Below, in pieces: positions 25,133 through 37,347 of a stretch of DNA of 64,000 nt. The position numbers and the translations under genes are program-made. Source of the stretch: Streptomyces sp. ASQP_92 (GTDB taxonomy: Bacteria > Actinomycetota > Actinomycetes > Streptomycetales > Streptomycetaceae). Under the pieces are notes generated by a model. That model was not told where the DNA came from. It searched no databases and worked only from the letters and a program-made list of their open reading frames with translations. Location: the NCBI RefSeq assembly GCF_025399895.1, contig NZ_JAODUA010000013.1:124001-188000 (forward strand), written 5' to 3'. Position 1 is the first letter of the stretch, and every line of letters begins with the position of its first letter.

Positions 25133-25284
25133 GAACACTCCTCAGTCATCGGTTCCCCCGCGCCTTTTCGCGCGCCGGGCACGCTTGTCCCGCACCTGCC
25201 AGAGCGAGGAGTCGAGCGTAGGCAAAGAGAGCTGAAGAAAGGGATGCTTCGGGGGTACCCGGGGACCAACGCGGGCGGAAGTCG

Positions 25285-25324
25285 GCGCGAACACATGTCA
25301 ACAGCGCGTATCCACTTCGTGAAC
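25285..25324 (-). promoter_or_regulatory. PHO-box-like repeats upstream of glpQ
   Basis: On the minus strand GTTCACG (25318-25324), GGATACG (25307-25313), GTTGACA (25296-25302) and a weaker TTCGCGC (25285-25291) repeat at exact 11-nt steps. The PhoP consensus is tandem GTTCACC at 11 nt. The units are 164-190 nt before the glpQ ATG. Confidence 0.65.
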
Positions 25325-25412
25325 CCGGTGTGCGATCAGAGGTGACCCGCGAGTATCGTCCTCACCTGCACACATCCCACCCACCCAGACCCAGACGACC
25401 CCGGAGGGCCCG

Positions 25413-26084
25413 TTGTCCCGCTTCGCGCTCATCAAGGCAGTGCTCGGACCGATCATGCGCCTGATGTTCCGCCCACAGGTGGAAGGCGCCGAGAACATTC
25501 CGGGCACCGGTCCAGTGATCCTCGCCGGCAACCACGTGACGTTCATCGACTCGATCGTGCTGCCCATCGTGTGCGACCGGCAGGTGTCCTTCATCGGCAA
25601 GGACGAGTACGTCACCGGCAAGGGTCTCAAGGGTCGCCTCATGGCGTGGTTCTTCACCGGGGTCGGAATGATCCCGGTCGACCGGGACGGCGCGAACGGT
25701 GGTGTGGCGGCGCTGATGACCGGCCGCCGCGTCCTGGAGGACGGCCAGATGTTCGGCATCTACCCGGAGGGCACCCGCTCCCCCGACGGCCGTCTCTACC
25801 GCGGCCGTACGGGTGTCGCCCGCCTCACCCTGATGACGGGTGCGCCGGTCGTGCCGTTCGCGATGATCGGCACGGACAAGTTGCAGCCGGGTGGTGCGGG
25901 GATGCCGCGGCCCGGCAAGGTGACGGTCCGCTTCGGCGAGCCGATGGAGTTCTCGCGCTACGAGGGCATGGACCGGGACCGCTATGTGCTGCGGGCGGTC
26001 ACGGATTCGGTGATGGCGGAGGTCATGCGGCTGTCCGGGCAGGAGTACGTAGACATGTACGCCACCAAGGCCAAGGCCGCCTAA
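25413..26084 (+). CDS. 1-acyl-sn-glycerol-3-phosphate acyltransferase family protein
   Basis: 223 residues from a TTG at 25413 with GGAGGG at 6 nt. The PlsC motif HX4D is GNHVTFIDS (His41, Asp46), followed by motif III in GIYPEGTRSPDGRL. It would acylate lysophosphatidate, or a related lysolipid, at the membrane in phospholipid synthesis. Streptomyces carry several paralogues, so the exact substrate is open. Divergent from glpQ, sharing the region with PHO-type repeats. Confidence 0.9.
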   Translation: MSRFALIKAVLGPIMRLMFRPQVEGAENIPGTGPVILAGNHVTFIDSIVLPIVCDRQVSFIGKDEYVTGKGLKGRLMAWFFTGVGMIPVDRDGANGGVAALMTGRRVLEDGQMFGIYPEGTRSPDGRLYRGRTGVARLTLMTGAPVVPFAMIGTDKLQPGGAGMPRPGKVTVRFGEPMEFSRYEGMDRDRYVLRAVTDSVMAEVMRLSGQEYVDMYATKAKAA

Positions 26085-26147
26085 CCCCAACTCCCCACCC
26101 CTTCAATGCCCTTGGCCCCCACCCCGCCAGGGCACGCCCCAACCCCG

Positions 26148-26280
26148 CCAGGGGCGCGGGGAACTGCGCGACCAGCCCCAGCCGACCCGCACCCAAACCC
26201 TCAGCCCCCAGGGCACAGCCCACGTCCGCTCCAGACCGCAGACCGTGCCGGGCCGATCGCGCAGTTCCCCGCGCCCCTGG
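26148..26280. repeat. 24-bp inverted pair of the GCGCAGTTCCCCGCG repeat
   Basis: CCAGGGGCGCGGGGAACTGC... at 26148-26171 and its exact reverse complement at 26257-26280. It is the same element as at 10136-10380 and 54411-54550, here as an inverted pair spaced by 85 nt, in the 379-nt gap between the convergent acyltransferase and MFS genes. Confidence 0.8.
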
Positions 26281-26373
26281 CAGCACTGACGCCCAAGCAC
26301 CCCGGGCCCCCGGCGGCGCCAACGCCCAGGCCCCCAAACCGCAGAGGGACGCCCGCACCCGGGCGGCGTCCAA

Positions 26374-26464
26374 GCGCGGGCACCCCCGACCGAGCGGGGT
26401 AATCGGCGCGGGCACCCCCGGCCAAGCGGGGTAATCGGCGCGGGCACCCCCGGCCGAGCGGGGT
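26374..26464. repeat. Three tandem 32-bp repeats at the MFS 3' end
   Basis: Units starting GCGCGGGCACCCCCG at 26374, 26406 and 26438, period 32 bp, separated by ...gcggggtaatcg. Each unit holds CCCCCG and CGGGG arms able to form a small hairpin. The array touches the MFS stop codon and may act as a terminator. Confidence 0.8.
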
Positions 26465-27999
26465 CAGTCCGGTGGGGACTCCGCGAGGGCCTGGCCGCGG
26501 AGGAGGAACCAGGCCGCCAGCGCCGTGGCGAACAGCACCACCGACCCCACCGCCGCCGCCGTCTGGAAGCCGTCCGTGAACGTGGCCCGCGCCGCCGCGA
26601 GCATCGCGTTCGCCTGGTCCGCCGGGAGCTTCGCGGCCGCCTCCACCGCCCCGCCCAGCGAGTCGTGCGCCTCGGCCGCGACATCCGCGGGGACACCGGC
26701 CGGGGCCTCGAAGCCCCGGTAGATGCCGGTCACCACCGAGCCGAGCAGCGCGATCCCGAGGGCCGCGCCGAGTTCGTACGCGGTCTCGGAGACCGCGGAC
26801 GCCGCCCCCGCCTGCTCCTTGGGCACGCTGGAGAGGATGACGTCCGCCGTCACCGTGAAGGCGAGGCCCGCGCCGAGCCCGCCCACGAACAGGGCGATGC
26901 CGAGCGAGACCACCCGCGTGTCCGCGCCGAGCACCACGCAGGCCGCGAGGGAGAGCCCCACCGCCGCGAGCCCGCCGGCGACCGCGCTGCGTACCGAGGC
27001 CCGCCGCGCGATGGTGCCGGCCGCGAGTCCGGCCCCCACCGCTCCGACGGCGGCGGGCAGTTCGATGAGCCCGGCCTCCAACGGGGAACGCCCCTGGACG
27101 AGTTGGAGGAACTGGGAGAGGAAGAAGACGAGCCCCGACAGGCCGAGGATGGTCAGCAGGTCGGCCAGGACGGCCCCGGAGAAGCCCCGGTGGTGGAAGA
27201 GGCGGATGTCCAGGAGCGGCGAGTCCAGGGTGCGCTGGCGGCGTACGAACCAGACGAGGGCCGCGATGCCGAGCACGGCCGACACCGCGATGTCCCAGCG
27301 GAACCCGCTGACCGCCGCCTCCTTGACCGCGTACACCACGGCGACCATGCCGACCAGGGAGAGACCGACGCTGATGAGGTCCCAGGGCCCGGGGTCCGGA
27401 TCGCGCGACTCGGGGAGCAGCTTGATGCCGACCAGCACCAGGACGGCCATCACGGGCAGGTTGATGAGGAAGACCGAGCCCCACCAGAAGTTCTCCAGGA
27501 GGAACCCGCCGACCACCGGCCCGACCGCCGCGCCCGCGGAGGCGGCCGCGCCCCAGATGCCGACGGCGAGGCTGCGTTCGCGGGGGTCGTGGAAGATGTT
27601 GCGGATCAGGGCGAGGGTGGACGGCATGAGGGTCGCGCCCGCGACGCCGAGCAGCGCCCGCGCCAGGATCATCATCTCGGGGCTGGAGGCGTAGGCATTG
27701 AGCACGGAGACCGCGCCGAACGCGACGGCGCCCACGAGCAGCAGCTTCTTGCGGCCGATCCGGTCGCCGAGGCTGCCCATGGAGACCAGCAGTCCGGCGA
27801 TGACGAAGGAGTAGACGTCGCCGATCCACAGGAGCTGGGTGCCGGACGGTTTCAGGTCCTCGCTGAGGAAGGGCGTGGCGAGGCCGAGCACGGTCGCGTC
27901 GACAGCGACGAGCAGCACGGCGAGTACGAGCACCGCGAGCGCGAGCCAGCGGCCCATCGGGCCGACGGCCTGGGGCGCCCGCTGTTCGGTTGCGGTCAC
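26464..27999 (-). CDS. MFS drug/proton antiporter, DHA2 (14-helix) family
   Basis: 511 residues with about 14 hydrophobic segments. Early features: VDATVLGLATPFLSEDL (motif D1-like), LGDRIGRKKLLLVG (motif A), and GVAGATLMPSTLALIRNIF (motif C-like). The last stretch is a long periplasmic loop rich in Ala before helix 14. It probably exports a drug or other toxic compound. Its GTG overlaps the tetR-type stop (GTGA), so it is co-expressed with its likely repressor. Confidence 0.9.
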   Translation of the reverse strand: MTATEQRAPQAVGPMGRWLALAVLVLAVLLVAVDATVLGLATPFLSEDLKPSGTQLLWIGDVYSFVIAGLLVSMGSLGDRIGRKKLLLVGAVAFGAVSVLNAYASSPEMMILARALLGVAGATLMPSTLALIRNIFHDPRERSLAVGIWGAAASAGAAVGPVVGGFLLENFWWGSVFLINLPVMAVLVLVGIKLLPESRDPDPGPWDLISVGLSLVGMVAVVYAVKEAAVSGFRWDIAVSAVLGIAALVWFVRRQRTLDSPLLDIRLFHHRGFSGAVLADLLTILGLSGLVFFLSQFLQLVQGRSPLEAGLIELPAAVGAVGAGLAAGTIARRASVRSAVAGGLAAVGLSLAACVVLGADTRVVSLGIALFVGGLGAGLAFTVTADVILSSVPKEQAGAASAVSETAYELGAALGIALLGSVVTGIYRGFEAPAGVPADVAAEAHDSLGGAVEAAAKLPADQANAMLAAARATFTDGFQTAAAVGSVVLFATALAAWFLLRGQALAESPPD

Positions 28000-28547
28000 T
28001 TCTCCACGCTCCGCCGTACACCGCCGAGCAGCAACTCGGCGATCATGTACTGGAAGTCCTTGGCGGCGACCCGGCCGTCCTGCACCGCCCAGGCGCCGGA
28101 CCCGATGAGCCCGTAGAGGGCCTCGGTGAGCCAGGCGGGGGTGAGGTCGATCCGGAACGCGCCCTGCTCCTGGCCGCGCCGGAACAGCGCGGAGACCCGG
28201 GCGTCGATGCGGGCCCAGCCCTGGTTCATCTGTTCGCCCTCGAAGAGCTGGTTCTCGGTGACCAGGAAGGCGAGCAGGCCCGCGACGGGCTCGACCTCGG
28301 CGACCAGGCGGCGCAGCGCGTCCGGCGCGCCGTCCTCGTCGAGCCGGGCCGCCTCCAGGGCGGCCTCCAGCTCGCGGATGCCGAGCTCTTCGAGCGCTCT
28401 GACCAGGGCCTCGCGCCCGGCGAAGTGGCGGTGGAGAGTGGCGCGTCCGATGCCGGCCGCGCGGGCCACCTCGTCCATGGTGGCGGTGGCCTTACGGGTG
28501 AGGAGGGCTGCGGCGGTGCGGAGCACCTGGTCTCGGTCCACGGTCAT
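27996..28547 (-). CDS. TetR family transcriptional repressor
   Basis: 183 residues. N-terminal helix-turn-helix: ATMDEVARAAGIGRATLHRHFAGREALVRAL. The C-terminal ligand domain is mostly helical. It precedes and overlaps the MFS exporter gene, a standard repressor-pump arrangement. TGAGAC half-sites directly upstream (28547-28592) are candidate operators. Confidence 0.9.
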   Translation of the reverse strand: MTVDRDQVLRTAAALLTRKATATMDEVARAAGIGRATLHRHFAGREALVRALEELGIRELEAALEAARLDEDGAPDALRRLVAEVEPVAGLLAFLVTENQLFEGEQMNQGWARIDARVSALFRRGQEQGAFRIDLTPAWLTEALYGLIGSGAWAVQDGRVAAKDFQYMIAELLLGGVRRSVEK

Positions 28548-28592
28548 GAGACAAGCCTAGCCCCGATGAGACACGGACGTCTCATCGGGGCT
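28547..28592. promoter_or_regulatory. TGAGAC half-sites and 14-bp hairpin upstream of tetR gene
   Basis: TGAGAC at 28547-28552 and at 28567-28572 (20 bp apart), and GTCTCA at 28579-28584. The last two form the core of a perfect 14-bp inverted repeat, 28559-28572 with 28579-28592, loop acggac. It can serve as the argH terminator, as the TetR operator, or both. Confidence 0.55.
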
Positions 28593-28616
28593 TGAGGGGC
28601 TGCCCGCCGGCCGGGG

Positions 28617-30047
<1,431 letters not shown>

Positions 30048-30154
30048 TCAAGCTCCTCAGAAGTGGATGTGCCGCCCGCCGCCAAGGAGCGGGGAGGTGG
30101 CCGTTCAACGATCCGCGCCCACCTGAGGTCGCGCCGCGCGACCCTCTCGATGAT

Positions 30155-30180
30155 GAGCATAACTATGCAGTCCTCTGTAT
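30155..30180 (-). promoter_or_regulatory. ARG-box-like site upstream of argH
   Basis: The minus strand contains GCATAGTTATGC (30157-30168), a palindrome of GCATA and TATGC around GT, in an AT-rich patch unusual for this DNA, about 115 nt before the argH GTG. ArgR boxes of Streptomyces have similar TATGCA-type half-sites. Confidence 0.6.
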
Positions 30181-30291
30181 GTTTTGTCAAAGGCGTCGCC
30201 GCTCGCGCACGACCCGCGGGCATCGCGCGTACGGAGCAATTCCGGCCCGTCCCTGCGGCTCGACGGGCGGGCGGCGCATACGGTCCGGAGC

Positions 30292-30981
30292 ATGCGCCTC
30301 ACCGCCCTGCTCCTCGCGTCCCTGCTGGTCCCGCTCGCCGGGCCCGCGCCCACCGAGCCGCTGCCCGCGCGGATGGCCCGTACCGGGGGCGGCAGCCAGC
30401 TCCTGACCGCCGAGGCGCCGAGCCCCGGGGCCACCGAGGGCCGGCTCACCTGGTGGGACCGGCGCGGCCGGCGCTGGGTGGCGGTGGGCTCGGCGCCCGC
30501 CAGGTTCGGCGCCAAGGGCCTGGTGGAGGGCGCGAAGCGGGTCCAGGGCACCGACACCACGCCGACCGGCCTCTACGCGCTGCCGTACGCCTTCGGGGTG
30601 GCGGCCGCACCGCCCGGCACCCGCTACCCCTACCGGCGCGCGACGGACCGGTCCTGGTGGTGCCAGGACAACGAGTCGCACGCCTACAACCGCTGGGTGG
30701 AGGGGCTGCCCCGGGACTGCCGGGCGAGCGAGTCCGAACATCTGACGGCGTACGCCACGCAGTACGCCCGGGCGCTGGTCATCGCCTTCAACTACCGCAA
30801 GCCGGTGCGCGGCCGGGGCGCCGGGATCTTTCTGCACGTCAACGGGAAGGGTGCGACGGCCGGTTGTGTCTCGGTGCCCGCCGAAGCGATGGACCGGGTC
30901 CTTGCCTGGGCCGATCCCGTACGGTTCCCGCACATCGCGATCGGCACGGAGAGCGGCCCGACCGCGATCACCGGGTACTGA
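30292..30981 (+). CDS. Secreted L,D-transpeptidase (YkuD) family protein
   Basis: 229 residues from the ATG at 30292; GGAGC lies immediately upstream. The signal peptide (MRLTALLLASLLVPLAGPA) ends near APTEP. The catalytic motif is HVNGKGATAGCVSVP, i.e. His, Gly and the nucleophilic Cys of the YkuD fold; a second conserved block is VQGTDTTPTGLYAL. Such enzymes cross-link peptidoglycan 3-3 or attach proteins. No LysM or other binding domain is present. Convergent with argR. Confidence 0.88.
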   Translation: MRLTALLLASLLVPLAGPAPTEPLPARMARTGGGSQLLTAEAPSPGATEGRLTWWDRRGRRWVAVGSAPARFGAKGLVEGAKRVQGTDTTPTGLYALPYAFGVAAAPPGTRYPYRRATDRSWWCQDNESHAYNRWVEGLPRDCRASESEHLTAYATQYARALVIAFNYRKPVRGRGAGIFLHVNGKGATAGCVSVPAEAMDRVLAWADPVRFPHIAIGTESGPTAITGY

Positions 30982-31000
30982 ACTCGCCCTGCGAGGGCGG

Positions 31001-31026
31001 GAGTTGGGGGCTCGCGCCCCCGACTC
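31001..31026. terminator. Shared terminator between YkuD gene and argR
   Basis: 11-bp stem GAGTTGGGGGC/GCCCCCGACTC with one T-G wobble and loop TCGC, between two convergent stops (30981 and 31030). Confidence 0.75.
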
Positions 31027-31029
31027 GCC

Positions 31030-31572
31030 TCAGCGGTGGTCGTTCTGGGCCAGCCGCAGCAGATGGTCGGCAAGCGCCTGGCCGCCCGAGGGGTCACGGC
31101 TGATCAGCATCAGGGTGTCGTCGCCCGCGATGGTGCCGAGGATGTCGTGCAGCTCGGCCTGGTCGATGGCGGAGGCGAGGAACTGGGCGGCACCGGGCGG
31201 GGTGCGCAGCACCACGAGATTGGCCGACGCCTCCGCGGAGATGAGGAGTTCGGCGGAGAGCCTGCGCATCCGCTCCTCCTTCGCGGACTCGCCGAGCGGC
31301 GCCTTCGGGGTGCGGAAGCCGCCCTCGCTGGGCACCGCGTAGATCAGCTCGCCGCCGGTGTTGCGGATCTTGACCGCGCCCAGCTCGTCGAGGTCGCGGG
31401 AGAGCGTCGCTTGGGTGACGCTCAGCCCGTCGTCCGCGAGGAGTTTGGCGAGCTGGCTCTGGGACCGCACCGGCTGCCGGTTGAGGATGTCCACGATCCG
31501 GCGGTGGCGGGCGGTGCGGGTCTGCGGTACGGCGGGGCCGCCCGGCTCGAAGTCCTGCGCCTCGTCGGTCAT
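31030..31572 (-). CDS. argR: Arginine repressor
   Basis: 180 residues from the ATG at 31572, 7 nt after argD. N-terminal winged helix ([41 protein letters not shown]) and a C-terminal oligomerisation and arginine-binding domain ([36 protein letters not shown]). With arginine it binds ARG boxes; candidates here are upstream of argC and argH. Last gene of the arg operon, so it represses its own synthesis. Confidence 0.96.
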   Translation of the reverse strand: MTDEAQDFEPGGPAVPQTRTARHRRIVDILNRQPVRSQSQLAKLLADDGLSVTQATLSRDLDELGAVKIRNTGGELIYAVPSEGGFRTPKAPLGESAKEERMRRLSAELLISAEASANLVVLRTPPGAAQFLASAIDQAELHDILGTIAGDDTLMLISRDPSGGQALADHLLRLAQNDHR

Positions 31573-31579
31573 CGTCGTC

Positions 31580-32776
31580 TCATTCTCCGGATCGTCCGTC
31601 CCCGCCTGCTTCGTCGAGAACACCGGGCAGCGCCTGGAGGAACGCGTCCACCTCCGCGTCACCGATGATGAGCGGCGGCATGAGCCGTACGACATCGGGG
31701 GCGGGTGCGTTGACCAGGAAGCCGGCATCCTGAGCCGCCTGCTGCACTCTTGGTGCGAGGGGCTCGTTGAGCACGATACCCAGCAGCAGCCCCGCACCAC
31801 GGACGTGGGAGACCAGTGGGTGCCCCAGCGCCTCGATTCCGTCGCGCAGCCTCTCCCCGGTCCACTTGACCCGGTCGAGGACTCCGTCGGCGGACAGCGT
31901 GTCCAGGACGGCGATTCCGGCGGCGCAGGCGACCGGGTTCCCGCCGAAGGTGGTGCCGTGCATTCCGGGCCGGAACAGCTCCGCCGCGGCGCCGAAGGCG
32001 ACGGTGGCGCCGAGCGGGAGACCGCCGCCCAGGCCCTTGGCCAGGGTCACGACGTCCGGGTCGACGCCCTCGTGCCGCTGGTACTCGAACCAGGCGCCGG
32101 TCCGCCCGATGCCGGTCTGCACCTCGTCCAGGACGAGCAGCGTTCCGGTGGCGCGGGTGATCTCCCGGGCGGCCTTGAGGTAGCCGGCCGGCGGGACGAC
32201 CACGCCGATCTCGCCCTGGATCGGCTCGATGACGACGAAGGCGGTCTCCTCGGTGACGGCGGCCCGCAGCGCCTCCACGTCTCCGAAGGGCACATGGGTG
32301 ACATCGCCGGGCAGCGGCACGAACGGCGTGCGCTTGCCCTCCTGGCCGGTGAGCGCGAGCGCGCCCATCGTGCGGCCGTGGAAACCGCCGTGGGTGGCGA
32401 CCATGTGGGTGCGCCCGGTCAGCCGGCCGAGCTTGAAGACGGCCTCGTTGGCCTCGGCACCGGAATTGCAGAAGTACACGCGACCGGGCCGGCCGAAGAG
32501 CGTCAGGAGGCGCTCGGCGAGCGCCACCGGCGGCTCCGCCACGAACAGGTTCGAGACATGGCCGAGCGAGGCGATCTGCTCGGACACCGCCCGCACCACG
32601 GCCGGGTGGGCGTGGCCGAGCGCGTTGACGGCGATGCCGCCCACGAAGTCGGCGTACGCGGTGCCGTCCGCGTCCCACACCGTGGCCCCGGCGCCCCGCA
32701 CCAGCGAGAGCTTCGGTGTGCCGTAGTTGTCCGTCATGACGTGCTGCCAGCGCTGTGCGAGTTCCTGGTTGGTCAC
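31580..32776 (-). CDS. argD: Acetylornithine aminotransferase
   Basis: 398 residues, GTG start overlapping the argB stop (GTGA). Class III aminotransferase: [17 protein letters not shown], the PLP-contact [14 protein letters not shown], and the Schiff-base lysine in [16 protein letters not shown]. It converts N-acetylglutamate semialdehyde to N-acetylornithine. The end [18 protein letters not shown] is typical. Confidence 0.96.
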   Translation of the reverse strand: MTNQELAQRWQHVMTDNYGTPKLSLVRGAGATVWDADGTAYADFVGGIAVNALGHAHPAVVRAVSEQIASLGHVSNLFVAEPPVALAERLLTLFGRPGRVYFCNSGAEANEAVFKLGRLTGRTHMVATHGGFHGRTMGALALTGQEGKRTPFVPLPGDVTHVPFGDVEALRAAVTEETAFVVIEPIQGEIGVVVPPAGYLKAAREITRATGTLLVLDEVQTGIGRTGAWFEYQRHEGVDPDVVTLAKGLGGGLPLGATVAFGAAAELFRPGMHGTTFGGNPVACAAGIAVLDTLSADGVLDRVKWTGERLRDGIEALGHPLVSHVRGAGLLLGIVLNEPLAPRVQQAAQDAGFLVNAPAPDVVRLMPPLIIGDAEVDAFLQALPGVLDEAGGDGRSGE

Positions 32777-33689
32777 CGCGCTCCCCCTTGTCCGTCCGTC
32801 ACGCCTTTGTCGTCCGGCACGACCATCGTGCCGATGCCCTCGTCGGTGAAGATCTCCAGCAGGATCGAGTGCTGGACCCGCCCGTCGATCACGCGCGCGG
32901 TGTTGACGCCGTTGCGCACCGCGAACAGACAGCCCTCCATCTTGGGGACCATGCCGCTGGAGAGCTCGGGCAGCAGTTTCTCCAACTGGGTGGCCGTCAG
33001 TTTGCTGATGACGTCGTCGCTGTTGGGCCAGTCCTCGTAGAGGCCCTCGACGTCGGTGAGGACCATCAGGGTCTCGGCGCCCAGCGCAGCCGCAAGTGCC
33101 GCAGCCGCCGTATCAGCATTGACGTTGTAGACATGTCCGTCGTCCTGGGAGCGGGCGATCGAGGAGATGACCGGGATCCGGCCGTCGTCCAGGAGCGCCT
33201 GGATGGCGCCCGGGTCGATCGCGGTGATCTGACCGACCCGGCCGATGTCGACCAGCTCGCCGTCGATCTCGGGGCGGTGCTGGGTGGCGGTGATGGTGTG
33301 GGCGTCCTCGCCGGTCATGCCGACGGCGAGCGGCCCGTGCTGGTTGAGCAGCCCGACGAGCTCGCGCTGCACCTGCCCGGCGAGCACCATGCGGACGACG
33401 TCCATGGCCTCGGGCGTGGTGACCCGAAGGCCCGCCTTGAACTCGCTTACCAGGCCCTGCTTGTCGAGCTGGGCGCTGATCTGCGGTCCCCCGCCGTGCA
33501 CGACGACGGGCTTGAGGCCGGACTGGCGCAGGAACACCACGTCCTGGGCGAACGCGGCCTTCAGCTCCTCGTCGACCATGGCGTTGCCGCCGAACTTGAT
33601 GACGACGGTCTTTCCGTGGTGCCGGGTCAGCCAGGGCAGCGCCTCGATGAGGATCTGCGCCTTGGGCAGTGCGGTGTGTTTGCGAGTGC

Positions 33690-33693
<4 letters not shown>
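32773..33693 (-). CDS. argB: Acetylglutamate kinase
   Basis: 306 residues, ATG at 33693 overlapping the argJ stop (ATGA). Amino acid kinase fold: [20 protein letters not shown] with the ATP lysine, [18 protein letters not shown], and [20 protein letters not shown]. It phosphorylates N-acetylglutamate and is the usual arginine-feedback point; the N-terminal extension before the kinase core ([15 protein letters not shown]) resembles that of arginine-sensitive enzymes. Confidence 0.97.
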
Positions 33694-35928
<2,235 letters not shown>

Positions 35929-36014
35929 AAGAAGTGGCGGAGCTCGGCGGATGTGCACAGGCGGCCGATCCGGCGCACGGTGGAACGTGGAGAAAGTGGA
36001 GAAAGGAGACCATC

Positions 36015-36233
36015 ATGCGCAAGCACGAGTTGTACGAGCGGGACGTCTCGTCCGCCGCGTGGCGCACGAGCACCCGCAGCGAGGGCGGTGCGAGCTGTGT
36101 GGAGGTGGCCGGCCTCGGCGGCGGCGCGGTCGCCGTGCGGGACTCCAAGGATCCCGTCCGGGGCGACCTGCGCTTCACCGGGCAGCAGTGGGCGGCCTTC
36201 CGCGACGGGGTGCGCGACGGCGAATTCGGCTGA
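36015..36233 (+). CDS. DUF397 domain protein
   Basis: 72 residues, ATG with GAAAGGAG upstream. Typical pattern: WRTSTRSEGGASCVEVA, then VAVRDSKDPVRGDLRFTGQQWAAF. DUF397 proteins are frequent in Streptomyces and usually sit beside a helix-turn-helix regulator of the WhiJ type. No such partner is adjacent here, so this is an orphan. It is divergent from argC. Confidence 0.9.
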   Translation: MRKHELYERDVSSAAWRTSTRSEGGASCVEVAGLGGGAVAVRDSKDPVRGDLRFTGQQWAAFRDGVRDGEFG

Positions 36234-36297
36234 CGGGCGGCGTCTTGGCGGTCCGGCCGGCGGGGTCGGCCCGCGAGGGGGGAGCTAGGATCCCGGC

Positions 36298-37242
36298 ATG
36301 GCTGTGACCATGAGGGACGTGGAGCGGTTCGAGGCGTTCAGGCCTCGCCTCGAGGCCATCGCCTACCGGCTTCTCGGCTCCGCGAGCGAGGCCGAGGACG
36401 CGGTACAGGAGACGTACCTGCGCTGGCAGGCCTCCGGCGTCGAGCACATCGAGGTCCCCGAGGCCTGGCTCACCAAGGTCCTCACCCACCTGTGCCTCAA
36501 CCAGCTCACCTCGGCCCGCGCGCGGCGCGAGACCTATGTGGGCCAGTGGCTGCCCGAACCGCTGCTCGCCGGGGACCCGATGCTCGGCCCCGCCGAGACC
36601 GCCGAACAGCGCGAGTCGGTCTCGTACGCGGTCCTCGCCCTGATGGAGCGCCTGTCCCCCAACGAGCGGGCGGTGTACGTCCTGCGGGAGGCCTTCGGCT
36701 ACTCGCACCGGGAGATCGCGGAGGTCCTCGACCTCAGCGAGGCCGCCAGTCAGCAGATCTTCCACCGGGCCAAGAGGCACGTCGCGGAGGGCAGGCCCCG
36801 CACCGAGGTCGACGAGGCCGCGGCGCGGCGGATCGTCGAGGAGTTCCTGGCCGCGGCCACCAGCGGGAAGACCGAGCCGCTGGTGCGGCTGCTCACCGCC
36901 GACGCCGTATCGATCGGCGACGGGGGCGGGAAGGTACCGGCGCGCGCCAAGGCCTTCGAGGGCGCGCTCGCGGTGGCGACCTTCATGCGGGGGCTGTTCA
37001 AACCCGGCAAGGCCAAGCGCGCCCTGGTCGGCGGCACGGCCGAGATCCATGCCACGACCGCCAACGGCGCCCCCGCCGTCGTGGCGGTCGTCGAGGGCCG
37101 GGTCGTCGGCGTCATGTGCCTGGAGGTGGGCGCGGACGGCATCACCGCGTTCCGCAACCAGGTCAACCCCGACAAGCTCGACCGCGCGACCCGGCGCTGG
37201 GCGGCCGCCGACCACGGAGAGCCCCTGTTCCGCGCCTTCTGA
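36298..37242 (+). CDS. ECF41-type RNA polymerase sigma factor (SigJ family)
   Basis: 314 residues. Region 2: AYRLLGSASEAEDAVQETYLRW. Region 4: LSPNERAVYVLREAFGYSHR, then EIAEVLDLSEAASQQIFHRA. The ~110-residue C-terminal SnoaL-like extension (AARRIVEEFLAAATSGKTEP onward) is the ECF41 hallmark; it replaces a separate anti-sigma factor. TAGGAT 6 nt before the ATG suggests a leaderless message. The next gene is an oxidoreductase, as expected for ECF41 (COE-type partners). Confidence 0.92.
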   Translation: MAVTMRDVERFEAFRPRLEAIAYRLLGSASEAEDAVQETYLRWQASGVEHIEVPEAWLTKVLTHLCLNQLTSARARRETYVGQWLPEPLLAGDPMLGPAETAEQRESVSYAVLALMERLSPNERAVYVLREAFGYSHREIAEVLDLSEAASQQIFHRAKRHVAEGRPRTEVDEAAARRIVEEFLAAATSGKTEPLVRLLTADAVSIGDGGGKVPARAKAFEGALAVATFMRGLFKPGKAKRALVGGTAEIHATTANGAPAVVAVVEGRVVGVMCLEVGADGITAFRNQVNPDKLDRATRRWAAADHGEPLFRAF

Positions 37243-37347
37243 CCGGGCCTCCGGCCGCGATGTGAGCTGCTTCACACCACCCACCTGTCAGGAAAGGGCG
37301 GGCTGCCCGGTTCAAGGGGCGAAACCGCGCGAGACAGGAGCAGGGAC

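Noticed and set aside
26665-28116. 483-residue plus-strand frame opposite the MFS gene
   Set aside because: Composition typical of antisense (Asp/Glu/Arg/Gly); MFS and TetR motifs on the minus strand are convincing.
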